Positions 17,411 to 24,423 of a DNA stretch of 64,000 nt are shown piece by piece; within the stretch, counting starts at the first letter, position 1; each line of letters begins with the position of its first letter. Below the pieces are notes generated by a model. The model ran no database searches. It was not told the DNA's origin and worked only from the letters and a program-made list of their open reading frames with translations. A program made the translations under genes and the position numbers. The DNA is from Flavobacteriales bacterium (lineage in GTDB: Bacteria > Bacteroidota > Bacteroidia > Flavobacteriales_F > PHOS-HE28): assembly GCA_016719225.1 (NCBI GenBank), contig JADKAN010000005.1, forward strand, positions 124,001 through 188,000, in the 5' to 3' direction.

Positions 17411-18241
17411 ATGGCCAAGTCAAGGAAGGACCTTACGTTCTTAGAGCATTTGGAGGAATTGCGGTGGACGCTCGTGCGCTCCGCCGCCGCTGTGGTGACC
17501 TGTACCATCGTGGCTTTTGTCTATAAGGATTTCCTTTTCGATACGCTCATCCTCGCCCCGCAAAGGCCTGACTTCATCACATACCGCGTGTTCTGCCACT
17601 TGGCCATCAAGTTCGGGCTGGACCAGTCTTTTTGCGCTGACAGCACTGGCTTCACCTTGATGAACACCACCATGGGCGGCCAGTTCATGGTACACATCAT
17701 GGTGTCTTTCTCCGCAGGGATCATCCTTGCATTCCCTTATGTGCTATGGGAGATCTGGCGCTTTGTAAAGCCCGGCTTGGGCGGAGGGGAAAAACTCGCC
17801 GTGCGCGGCGTTGTTTTCTTCGCCAGCCTTTTGTTCCTGCTTGGCGTCGCCTTCGGCTACTACGTGCTGGCACCGATGAGCATCCAGTTCCTGGGCACCT
17901 ACACCGTTAGTGCCTCAGTACCGAACTTGGTGGACCTCAACAGTTATATCGGCACGATCACCTCGCTTACGTTATGGACCGGTGTGGTGTTCGAGCTGCC
18001 GATGATCGTTTATTTCCTGGCCCGTACCGGCTTGGTAGGGCCGGAATTCCTGCGCACTTACCGGCGCCATGCCTATGTGCTGATCTTGATCGTCGGGGCC
18101 ATCATCACCCCGCCGGACGTAACGAGCCAGCTCCTTGTTTCCTTGCCGCTCATGGCGCTTTATGAACTCAGCATCTTCCTCGCAGCGCGCACACGGCGCG
18201 GCATGGCGCGCGCTGCTGCACAAAAAGCGGCCATCCCTTGA
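17411..18241 (+). CDS. tatC: Sec-independent protein translocase TatC
   Basis: A 276-aa polytopic inner-membrane protein, the receptor core of the twin-arginine translocase that exports folded proteins. The N-terminus carries the conserved FLEHLEELRWTLVRS motif. Six transmembrane segments follow, with the conserved FPYVLWEIWRFVKPGL loop and a late ITPPDVTSQ motif before the last helices. Compared with E. coli TatC, the first periplasmic loop is longer and contains two Cys. I chose the ATG at 17411 over a TTG at 17408. No tatA/tatB gene is nearby. The DUF5686 gene starts 2 bases after the stop, so tatC, that gene and lptB probably form one operon. Confidence 0.95.
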   Translation: MAKSRKDLTFLEHLEELRWTLVRSAAAVVTCTIVAFVYKDFLFDTLILAPQRPDFITYRVFCHLAIKFGLDQSFCADSTGFTLMNTTMGGQFMVHIMVSFSAGIILAFPYVLWEIWRFVKPGLGGGEKLAVRGVVFFASLLFLLGVAFGYYVLAPMSIQFLGTYTVSASVPNLVDLNSYIGTITSLTLWTGVVFELPMIVYFLARTGLVGPEFLRTYRRHAYVLILIVGAIITPPDVTSQLLVSLPLMALYELSIFLAARTRRGMARAAAQKAAIP

Positions 18242-18243
18242 TC

Positions 18244-20739
18244 ATGCGCGGCTTGATATCCCGTCCGCTCGTTTGCGTGATCGCGGTCACTGCTTTTGCG
18301 CTGTCCGTCGTAGGACAGACCACGCGCATCAGCGGCAAAGTGACCGATGCCGCAACGGGCGAGGCACTGCCCTTCGTGAACATCGCGTTCATCGATAGCC
18401 GCATCGCCACTAATTCGGACTTCGACGGCAACTACGTGCTGGACACGTACTATCCCACGGACAGTATCCGCGCGGGTGGAGTGGGCTACCAGACGTTCAG
18501 TGCAAAGGTGAAAAAGGACGTTGCCCAAGTGATCGATATCAAATTACGATCCTCCGTCGGCCAGCTGGAAGAAGTGGTGGTGACCTATTCCGGTAATCCC
18601 GCGTTCCCCATCCTGCGGAGGATGGTGGCGAACAAGCCGACGAACAACCGCGAAAAGCTCGCAGCCTACCAATATGAGGCTTACAACAAGATCGAGTTCG
18701 ACCTCAATAACATCACCGACGACTTCAAGAAGAAGAAGATCTTCAAGGACTTCGCCTTCATCTTCGACCATGTTGATACCTCCGGCGGAAAGCCGTTCCT
18801 GCCGATCTTCATGACGGAAACACTGAGCGATCTTTACTATCGGCAGCATCCGCAGGCGCGGCGGGAGATCATTCACGGACAGAAGGTTAGCGGTCTGGAG
18901 AATGCCAGCATTTCACAGTTCATGGGGGATATGTACCAGAACGTGAACATCTACGAGAACTTCCTCGTGATCTTCGGCAAGAACTTCATCAGCCCCATCG
19001 CTGATGGCGGAAAAGGCTTCTACGATTATCACTTGGTGGACAGCAATTGGGTGGGCCGTAACTGGTGCTACAAGATCGAGTTCAAGCCAAAACGTGTGCA
19101 GGAACTGGCGTTCACGGGCAATATGTGGATCTGCGACACAACCTACGCCGTGCGCACCATCGAAGCCACGATCGCGCCGGGCGCCAACCTCAATTTCGTT
19201 CAAGGGTTCCAGGTGAAGCAGGAATATAATGAAGTGGCCCCCGAGGTATGGATGCTTACCAAGGACGAACTTTTGGTTGACCTGAATGTGGTCCGTGATA
19301 CGGGAAAGCCGAACAAGAACCCGGTCCAGGGTTTTTACGGCCGGAGGACAGCCAGCTATCGCGATTTCGTGATCAACAAACCGCAGCCCGATCCCTTTTA
19401 CGACGGTGCTGACGAAGTGGTGCTGAAGATCGATCCGCTAAGCGCCAGCGCCGATTATTGGGACCAGCACCGGCATGAGAATCTCTCTGCCAAGGAACTG
19501 GCGATCTACCACATGGTGGACACGATGAAGACGATCCCGAAGTTCCGCACGTACGTGGATATCGTTACCACGGTGGTGACGGGCTATTACACCAAGGGAA
19601 AGGTGGATCTGGGACCGTATTTCAGCGTGTACAGCTTTAATCCGGTGGAGGGAAATCGCTTCCGCGTTGGTGGCCGCACAAGCAGTGCTTTCAGCACCCG
19701 CACCGAGTTCAACGGCTACACTGCTTATGGCACTCGCGATCAACGCTTCAAGTTCGGTTTCGGCGGGAAGACCTTCGTGAGCAAGACCTCGCGACAGATC
19801 GTGGAGCTGAATTATAAACAGGATGTGGAACAACTGGGCCAAAGTGTGAACGCCTTCCAAGGTGATAACATCCTCAGCAGCGTGTTCCGGAGGACGCCGA
19901 ACACCAAGCTCACCCTGGTGGAAGAAAGTAAGGCCAGCTACCAGCGGGAGTGGTTCACCGGGCTGGAGAATACCCTGCTGTTGCGCTACCGCACGCTCTA
20001 TCCCTTGGGGGATCTGGAATACATCAAACCATCCTTGAACGGTGAACCGTCAACGGTGCTCAGTTCGATCCATACAGCGGAGATCGGGCTCAATACGCGC
20101 TTCGCTTACAAAGAGAAGTATGTCAGTGGCGATTTCACGCGCGTCAGCCTCGGTACGTCCTACCCCACGGTGGAACTGAACCTCGCTTTGGGCTTGCCCA
20201 GTTTGGCCAAGAGCGAATACGGCTATCAAAAAGTGGTGGCACACGTGTACCAACGGTTGCAGCTCGGTGCACTGGGCTGGACGAGGGTGAATGCGGAAGC
20301 CGGCCAGGTCTGGGGGGCGTTGCCATATCCCTTGCTCATCCTTCACAGCGGGAACGAGACGTTCTATTACGATGACCTCGCGTTCAATACCATGAACTAC
20401 TTCGAGTTCATCAGCGATCGGTATGCGGAGTTGTTCGTCGAGCACCACTTCGAGGGTCTGTTCTTCAACCGTATCCCCTTGATGCGACGCCTGAAATGGC
20501 GGGAAGTGGTGAGCGCGAAGGCCGTGGCCGGAAGCCTCGACAGGCCTAAGGCGGAGCAGGAATTGCTCTTCCTGCCGGGCATGTACACGCTGAACAACGG
20601 GCCTTTCGTGGAAGTAGGCGCCGGTATTGAGAACATCCTGAAAGTGCTCAGCATCCGTGGTGTATGGCGCTTGCGATACAACGATCATCCCGGCACCAGT
20701 CCGTTCGCTTTACGTTTGAACCTCTTCCTGAACTTCTGA
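18244..20739 (+). CDS. DUF5686 / carboxypeptidase-like regulatory domain outer-membrane protein
   Basis: An 831-aa protein with a signal peptide ending VVGQ. Residues 25-110 form a carboxypeptidase-D regulatory-like (Ig-type) domain, ISGKVTDAATGEALPFVNI ... SDFDGNYVL. The rest is the DUF5686 region, beginning near PILRRMVANK and including FTGNMWICDTTYAVRTIEA, and ending in a series of barrel strands with terminal Phe (LFLNF), as in outer-membrane barrels. Function is unknown; members are widespread in Bacteroidota. It lies between tatC and lptB with almost no gaps and overlaps lptB by one base (TGATG), so a role in envelope or LPS biogenesis is a reasonable inference. Confidence 0.85.
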   Translation: MRGLISRPLVCVIAVTAFALSVVGQTTRISGKVTDAATGEALPFVNIAFIDSRIATNSDFDGNYVLDTYYPTDSIRAGGVGYQTFSAKVKKDVAQVIDIKLRSSVGQLEEVVVTYSGNPAFPILRRMVANKPTNNREKLAAYQYEAYNKIEFDLNNITDDFKKKKIFKDFAFIFDHVDTSGGKPFLPIFMTETLSDLYYRQHPQARREIIHGQKVSGLENASISQFMGDMYQNVNIYENFLVIFGKNFISPIADGGKGFYDYHLVDSNWVGRNWCYKIEFKPKRVQELAFTGNMWICDTTYAVRTIEATIAPGANLNFVQGFQVKQEYNEVAPEVWMLTKDELLVDLNVVRDTGKPNKNPVQGFYGRRTASYRDFVINKPQPDPFYDGADEVVLKIDPLSASADYWDQHRHENLSAKELAIYHMVDTMKTIPKFRTYVDIVTTVVTGYYTKGKVDLGPYFSVYSFNPVEGNRFRVGGRTSSAFSTRTEFNGYTAYGTRDQRFKFGFGGKTFVSKTSRQIVELNYKQDVEQLGQSVNAFQGDNILSSVFRRTPNTKLTLVEESKASYQREWFTGLENTLLLRYRTLYPLGDLEYIKPSLNGEPSTVLSSIHTAEIGLNTRFAYKEKYVSGDFTRVSLGTSYPTVELNLALGLPSLAKSEYGYQKVVAHVYQRLQLGALGWTRVNAEAGQVWGALPYPLLILHSGNETFYYDDLAFNTMNYFEFISDRYAELFVEHHFEGLFFNRIPLMRRLKWREVVSAKAVAGSLDRPKAEQELLFLPGMYTLNNGPFVEVGAGIENILKVLSIRGVWRLRYNDHPGTSPFALRLNLFLNF

Positions 20740-21482
20740 TGATCCTTAGAGCGGAGCACATCGTGAAACGCTACAAGGGCCGGACCGTGGTGGGCGGGGT
20801 GAGCGTGCAGGTGGAACAAGGTGAGATCGTCGGCCTGCTGGGGCCGAACGGAGCCGGGAAGACCACCAGCTTTTATATGATCGTCGGCCTGGTCAAACCG
20901 AACGAAGGCAGGGTATTCCTGGACGGGGACGACATCACGGACCTGCCCATGTACAAGCGGGCGCAGAAGGGTATCGGCTATCTACCGCAGGAAGCCAGCG
21001 TTTTCCGCAAGCTTTCCGTGGAGGACAACATCAAGGCGATCCTGGAAATGACCAAGCTGACCAAGGCGGAGCAGCAGCACAAATTGGAACGGTTGCTGGA
21101 TGAATTCAGCCTGGGCCAGGTCCGGAAGAACATGGGCGATGTGCTCAGTGGAGGTGAACGCAGGCGTACGGAGATCGCACGTGCTTTGGCTACTGAGCCG
21201 AAGTTCATCCTGCTGGATGAACCTTTTGCCGGCGTGGATCCCATTGCCGTTGAGGACATTCAGGGCATTGTCTCACAGTTGAAGAAACGCAACATCGGTG
21301 TGCTGATCACCGATCATAACGTGCAGGAGACGCTCAGCATTACCGACCGGGCCTACCTGCTTTTCGAGGGCAAGATCCTGAAACAAGGGACCGCCGAGGA
21401 GCTTGCGGAGGATGAGCAGGTGCGGAAGGTTTATCTGGGACAGAATTTTGTGCTTCGGAGACCTGCCGGTCGGGAGTCATGA
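20739..21482 (+). CDS. lptB: LPS export ABC transporter ATP-binding protein LptB
   Basis: A 247-aa ABC ATPase that powers lipopolysaccharide extraction from the inner membrane with LptF/LptG. Walker A is GPNGAGKTT (about residues 35-43); the Q-loop is in GYLPQEASVFRKLSVEDNI, a segment specific to LptB; the signature is LSGGERRRTEIARAL; Walker B is FILLDEPFAGVDP; and the switch His is in ITDHNVQETLSI. I chose the ATG at 20739, which overlaps the upstream stop; this also gives the usual LptB N-terminus (ILRAEHIVKRYKGR). It ends the tatC operon. The last codons form the left arm of an inverted repeat (TCGGGAGTC at 21470, partner at 21532). Confidence 0.95.
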   Translation: MILRAEHIVKRYKGRTVVGGVSVQVEQGEIVGLLGPNGAGKTTSFYMIVGLVKPNEGRVFLDGDDITDLPMYKRAQKGIGYLPQEASVFRKLSVEDNIKAILEMTKLTKAEQQHKLERLLDEFSLGQVRKNMGDVLSGGERRRTEIARALATEPKFILLDEPFAGVDPIAVEDIQGIVSQLKKRNIGVLITDHNVQETLSITDRAYLLFEGKILKQGTAEELAEDEQVRKVYLGQNFVLRRPAGRES

Positions 21483-21549
21483 GTCCGGATCGTTAAGTCG
21501 AAAGTCCAAGTCGGACAAACTCCCACTGACAGACTCCCGATTTCAATAC

Positions 21550-22134
21550 ATGTCAACTACCGCACTCTCCCTCCTCGAATGGACCGCCGTGGTGCTCAAC
21601 ATAGGTTTCACGCTGTGCATTGCCTATGAAAAGCGTATCGGTTGGTTACTGGGTTTTATCGCGGGTGTGATCGGTGTGGGGCTTTATGCGTTGGCGCATA
21701 CGTGGGCCATGGCAACGCTCAATGTGTATTACGTGGTCATGGCCGTTTATGGATGGTGGAGTTGGGGTAAAAATGAGGGTAAAGTAGGCGTCCGCGAATT
21801 GCAGCTCAGGTTGCATGCCTTGCTCATTCCAGCAGGCTTGTTGACCAGCTACTTGGCCTCCGTGCTGCTCGCCCAACATCTCAACGGGCGTTTTCCGGAG
21901 TTGGATGCGTTCGTTACCGTGTTCAGTTTCATCGCCACATGGATGATGGCACGCAAATTCATCGCGAACTGGCTTTATTTCATCCTGGCGGACGGCGTTG
22001 CGATCTACCTGAACTGGCGGATCGGCTATTCGGGATATACACTGCTGAACGCCGTATATCTGGTGCTGTCGGTGGTGGGCTGGTTGAAATGGTCGCGGGT
22101 CATGAAATTACAAGAGATACAGGACAAGGCATGA
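21550..22134 (+). CDS. pnuC: PnuC-family vitamin transporter (nicotinamide riboside or thiamine)
   Basis: A 194-aa membrane protein of the PnuC family with about seven hydrophobic segments. Family marks are the tryptophan-rich YGWWSWGKNEG segment after the third helix and KFIANWLYFILADGVAIYL near the end. PnuC proteins import nicotinamide riboside; close Bacteroidota relatives (PnuT) import thiamine. A P-loop kinase follows 125 bases downstream, consistent with uptake plus metabolic trapping. A TPP-riboswitch-controlled TonB receptor lies 2.3 kb away, which raises the thiamine alternative. I chose the ATG at 21550; the frame is open upstream but overlaps lptB. Confidence 0.88.
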   Translation: MSTTALSLLEWTAVVLNIGFTLCIAYEKRIGWLLGFIAGVIGVGLYALAHTWAMATLNVYYVVMAVYGWWSWGKNEGKVGVRELQLRLHALLIPAGLLTSYLASVLLAQHLNGRFPELDAFVTVFSFIATWMMARKFIANWLYFILADGVAIYLNWRIGYSGYTLLNAVYLVLSVVGWLKWSRVMKLQEIQDKA

Positions 22135-22259
22135 TGAAAAGTACTGTTGGGACCTTCGTATCCACTGCGTCCGAACAGCCCACTTTGGGGTCGGGAAAGC
22201 TTGATCAACATTGGACCTGGAAGCGTGAGGATATCGGGAAAGCCGAATTACTTTGACCC

Positions 22260-22787
22260 ATGCGCAAAGTGGTGATCACAGGTGCGGAGTGCAGTGGTAA
22301 GTCCAGCTTATCCGAAGACTTAGCGCATTATTTCGGTGTGCCTTGGGTGCCGGAAATGGCGCGGCAGTATCTGGAAGTGCTTGATCGACCCTATGATGAA
22401 AGCGACCTGTTGAGGATCGCGCAATTACAAGTGCGAACGGAAGACGAGCGGCAGGCCGAGAGCTACCTGGCTGCGCCTTTGCTGGTTTGCGACACCGACT
22501 TGCTCACCATCCGCATCTGGGGGGAAGAGAAATTCGGTCGCAGCGACCCATGGATCGTGCAACAGACCGAGGAACGTCCTTATGACCTCTGGCTGTTATG
22601 CAGACCGGACATTCCATGGGTCTATGATCCGCAGCGCGAGAACCCGCATGATCGCGACCGGCTTTTCGCTGTGTACGAGAAGACGTTGAAGTCGCTCGGG
22701 AAGCGCTATGCTATCGTCGAAGGCGAACGCTCAAAAAGACTCGCTCTCGCGATAGCCTTAACGAAAGGCGTTACTACTGCTTCATGA
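22260..22787 (+). CDS. P-loop kinase of the NadR kinase / AAA_28 type
   Basis: A 175-aa ATPase with Walker A GAECSGKSS (residues 8-16), the EMARQYLE segment and a CDTDLLTIRIW segment, a pattern shared with the nicotinamide riboside kinase domain of NadR. It lacks the N-terminal adenylyltransferase part of NadR. The expected reaction is phosphorylation of the nucleoside imported by the adjacent PnuC-family protein. Because a TPP riboswitch lies in the same neighbourhood, thiamine is a possible alternative substrate. It converges with the T9SS gene at 22774 and overlaps it by 14 bases at the 3' end. Confidence 0.8.
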   Translation: MRKVVITGAECSGKSSLSEDLAHYFGVPWVPEMARQYLEVLDRPYDESDLLRIAQLQVRTEDERQAESYLAAPLLVCDTDLLTIRIWGEEKFGRSDPWIVQQTEERPYDLWLLCRPDIPWVYDPQRENPHDRDRLFAVYEKTLKSLGKRYAIVEGERSKRLALAIALTKGVTTAS

Positions 22788-24129
22788 ATGGCACGGCACG
22801 CAAGCCGTTCATGCCGGTGATCCGTACCAAATAAGGGCCATCGGCCAATTTGGATACATCAAGTGTCGCCTTACCTGCCGAAAGTTGGATAGGTCCTGCC
22901 AAGACACGCCCATCCAATGTGAGCAATTCCACGGTCGCGTATATGGCAGCATCGTGCATGAGGGAGATGGACAGCCGATCGGTGGCAGGGTTCGGGAACA
23001 GCTCAAACAGTGGAAAGGATCCGTTCGCGGACCCAAAACTGGTGGATATATCCGCATGACCCAAGTGGTCAACGGCGGTAGCGCCGTTCTGGGTGAAGAA
23101 GCCCCCGGCCACCAGGCCTAACGTGGTATTATGCGCCAGCGCCGACACGGAGGCGTTGAATGTTGCATAGGGAATGAAGGCGTCCGGGACCCCATCAAAA
23201 CGGGCGACGTACGACCCGGTAAGGCTGCCGGATCCCAGATCGAAGTCACCACCGATGAACAGGTTTGAACCGTCATGGTCCAGCGCGAAAATGGAGGCAT
23301 CCACTCCGCTTCCAGTATTGACGTAGCTGGTGGCGCCGGGCATCAGATCTTCCCATGCGGTAGCATTCTCCGGAAAACGAGCTAAGCCGAATTGCGCGTT
23401 GCCGCCATTGAGGATATCGCCCGCGGCATATAACGTGCCGTCCACGTCAAGCAAGGCATTCACCTTACTGGGCAGTCCTGCTGCCAACGGTCCCCATTCC
23501 CCTCCGTTCAGTATGGCGACGTGGTTCAGGTTCGTGCCGCCTCCGTTCTGCAATGCAGTGAATTCCCCTCCGACCACGATCTGGCCATTATGCCAGCCCA
23601 GCGTATTGATAATGTTGTTCAGTGTACTACCCACCAATTCCCAACCGCCGTTGTCAAGTCGTTTCACCCGATCATCCGATCCAAGGAAACCGGAAACGAT
23701 ACCTCCGGCATAGAGCGTATCGTTGTGCACGAACATCGTTGCGATCTGTGGATAATTGCCATCGAATGCCGTGCTATAGGACCAAGCCGTACCATCCCAT
23801 TTTGCAACATCCGTGTAATTGGTATTGAGGCTGGAGCCACCGATGTAGATGTTCTGGCCGACGATAGCGCCACTCGTGATGTTCCCGGAAACGCCATTGC
23901 CCAAAGCATGGAAAGCCGTGCCGTCCCAAAGCGCAACGTTGTTCGCTTGGACGCCTCCGGCCTCGGTGAATTCCCCGATCACTACCAAGGTATCCCCACC
24001 GCCTTTCAGCACGGAAATAACAGGACCGTTCACACCCCCACCCACAGGGTTCCAAATAACATTGGACGGTTGGGCTTGGGCGATGATGGATGCGGCGAGC
24101 AGCAACGAAGTGAATACGGGTTTGTTCAT
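22774..24129 (-). CDS. Secreted repeat protein with T9SS type A sorting domain
   Basis: A 451-aa protein with a signal peptide (MNKPVFTSLLLAASIIAQAQ). The body consists of repeated kelch-like or delta-60-like modules of about 40-50 residues in which phrases such as VVIGEFTEAGG, NVALWDGTAF, LYAGGIVSG, VVGGEFTALQNGG and LFIGGDFDLGSG recur; this suggests a beta-propeller or similar repeat fold. The last 75 residues (FPLFELFPNPATDRLSI ... GPYLVRI) are a T9SS type A sorting domain, so the protein should be exported to the cell surface or medium. It is inverted relative to its neighbours, separating the PnuC/kinase pair from the TPP-regulated receptor. I chose the ATG at 24129, giving the signal peptide. 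Confidence 0.8.
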   Translation of the reverse strand: MNKPVFTSLLLAASIIAQAQPSNVIWNPVGGGVNGPVISVLKGGGDTLVVIGEFTEAGGVQANNVALWDGTAFHALGNGVSGNITSGAIVGQNIYIGGSSLNTNYTDVAKWDGTAWSYSTAFDGNYPQIATMFVHNDTLYAGGIVSGFLGSDDRVKRLDNGGWELVGSTLNNIINTLGWHNGQIVVGGEFTALQNGGGTNLNHVAILNGGEWGPLAAGLPSKVNALLDVDGTLYAAGDILNGGNAQFGLARFPENATAWEDLMPGATSYVNTGSGVDASIFALDHDGSNLFIGGDFDLGSGSLTGSYVARFDGVPDAFIPYATFNASVSALAHNTTLGLVAGGFFTQNGATAVDHLGHADISTSFGSANGSFPLFELFPNPATDRLSISLMHDAAIYATVELLTLDGRVLAGPIQLSAGKATLDVSKLADGPYLVRITGMNGLRAVPFMKQ

Positions 24130-24188
24130 GTTCGGAAGTAGCGTTTCAAATGAGGTGCCTGACGGTCGGTTCTTTTGGATGAAGGCGG

Positions 24189-24196
24189 TAAAGATA
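24189..24196 (-). promoter_or_regulatory. Probable -7 element (TATCTTTA) for the T9SS protein at 22774-24129
   Basis: On the minus strand TATCTTTA lies 59 bases before the ATG at 24129; it matches TAnnTTTG except for the last base. Confidence 0.4.
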
Positions 24197-24275
24197 GATA
24201 TGCATGGAAAGATGCACTTGCTAGGGACCCGGAACAAATTTGGAGGGATCGTGGATCCGCAGAAAGGGTACGGCG

Positions 24276-24283
24276 TACATTTG
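24276..24283 (+). promoter_or_regulatory. Probable -7 element (TACATTTG) for the TPP-controlled receptor transcript
   Basis: An exact TAnnTTTG match. It places transcription start at about 24290, immediately before the first conserved base of the TPP aptamer, which supports both calls. Confidence 0.6.
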
Positions 24284-24293
24284 CGCTGTCGAA

Positions 24294-24423
24294 ACACTGG
24301 GGTGCCCGCCGTTGTGCGAGCTGAGATCATACCCAACGAACCTGCGCAGGTAATGCTGTGAAGGGAACTTGCACCGGACTTCCGGAGCACTCCGTGCCAG
24401 ACAGTAAAAACACGGAGCTCGAC
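24294..24423 (+). promoter_or_regulatory. TPP (THI element) riboswitch with expression platform
   Basis: The conserved THI-box blocks occur in order: GGGGTGC (24299-24305), a P3 arm, CTGAGAT (24321-24327), ACCC (24331-24334, pairing with GGGT), GAACCTG (24338-24344), CAGGTAATGCTG (24347-24358) and GAAGGGAAC (24360-24368). The P5 helix is CAG/CTG instead of the common CTGG/CCAG, a compensated change. Downstream, TCCG at 24391 can pair either with CGGA at 24383 or, as CTCCGTG, with CACGGAG at 24411-24417 next to the ATG at 24424. This fits ligand control of translation initiation. TPP riboswitches repress thiamine synthesis and uptake genes when thiamine pyrophosphate is plentiful. Confidence 0.92.

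Noticed and set aside
17308..17508. Small minus-strand frame between recQ and tatC
   Set aside because: It overlaps the tatC start in antisense and the protein has no recognisable pattern.
24358..24423. Upstream start for the TPP-controlled receptor
   Set aside because: It would lie inside the riboswitch aptamer, and the signal peptide begins at 24424.
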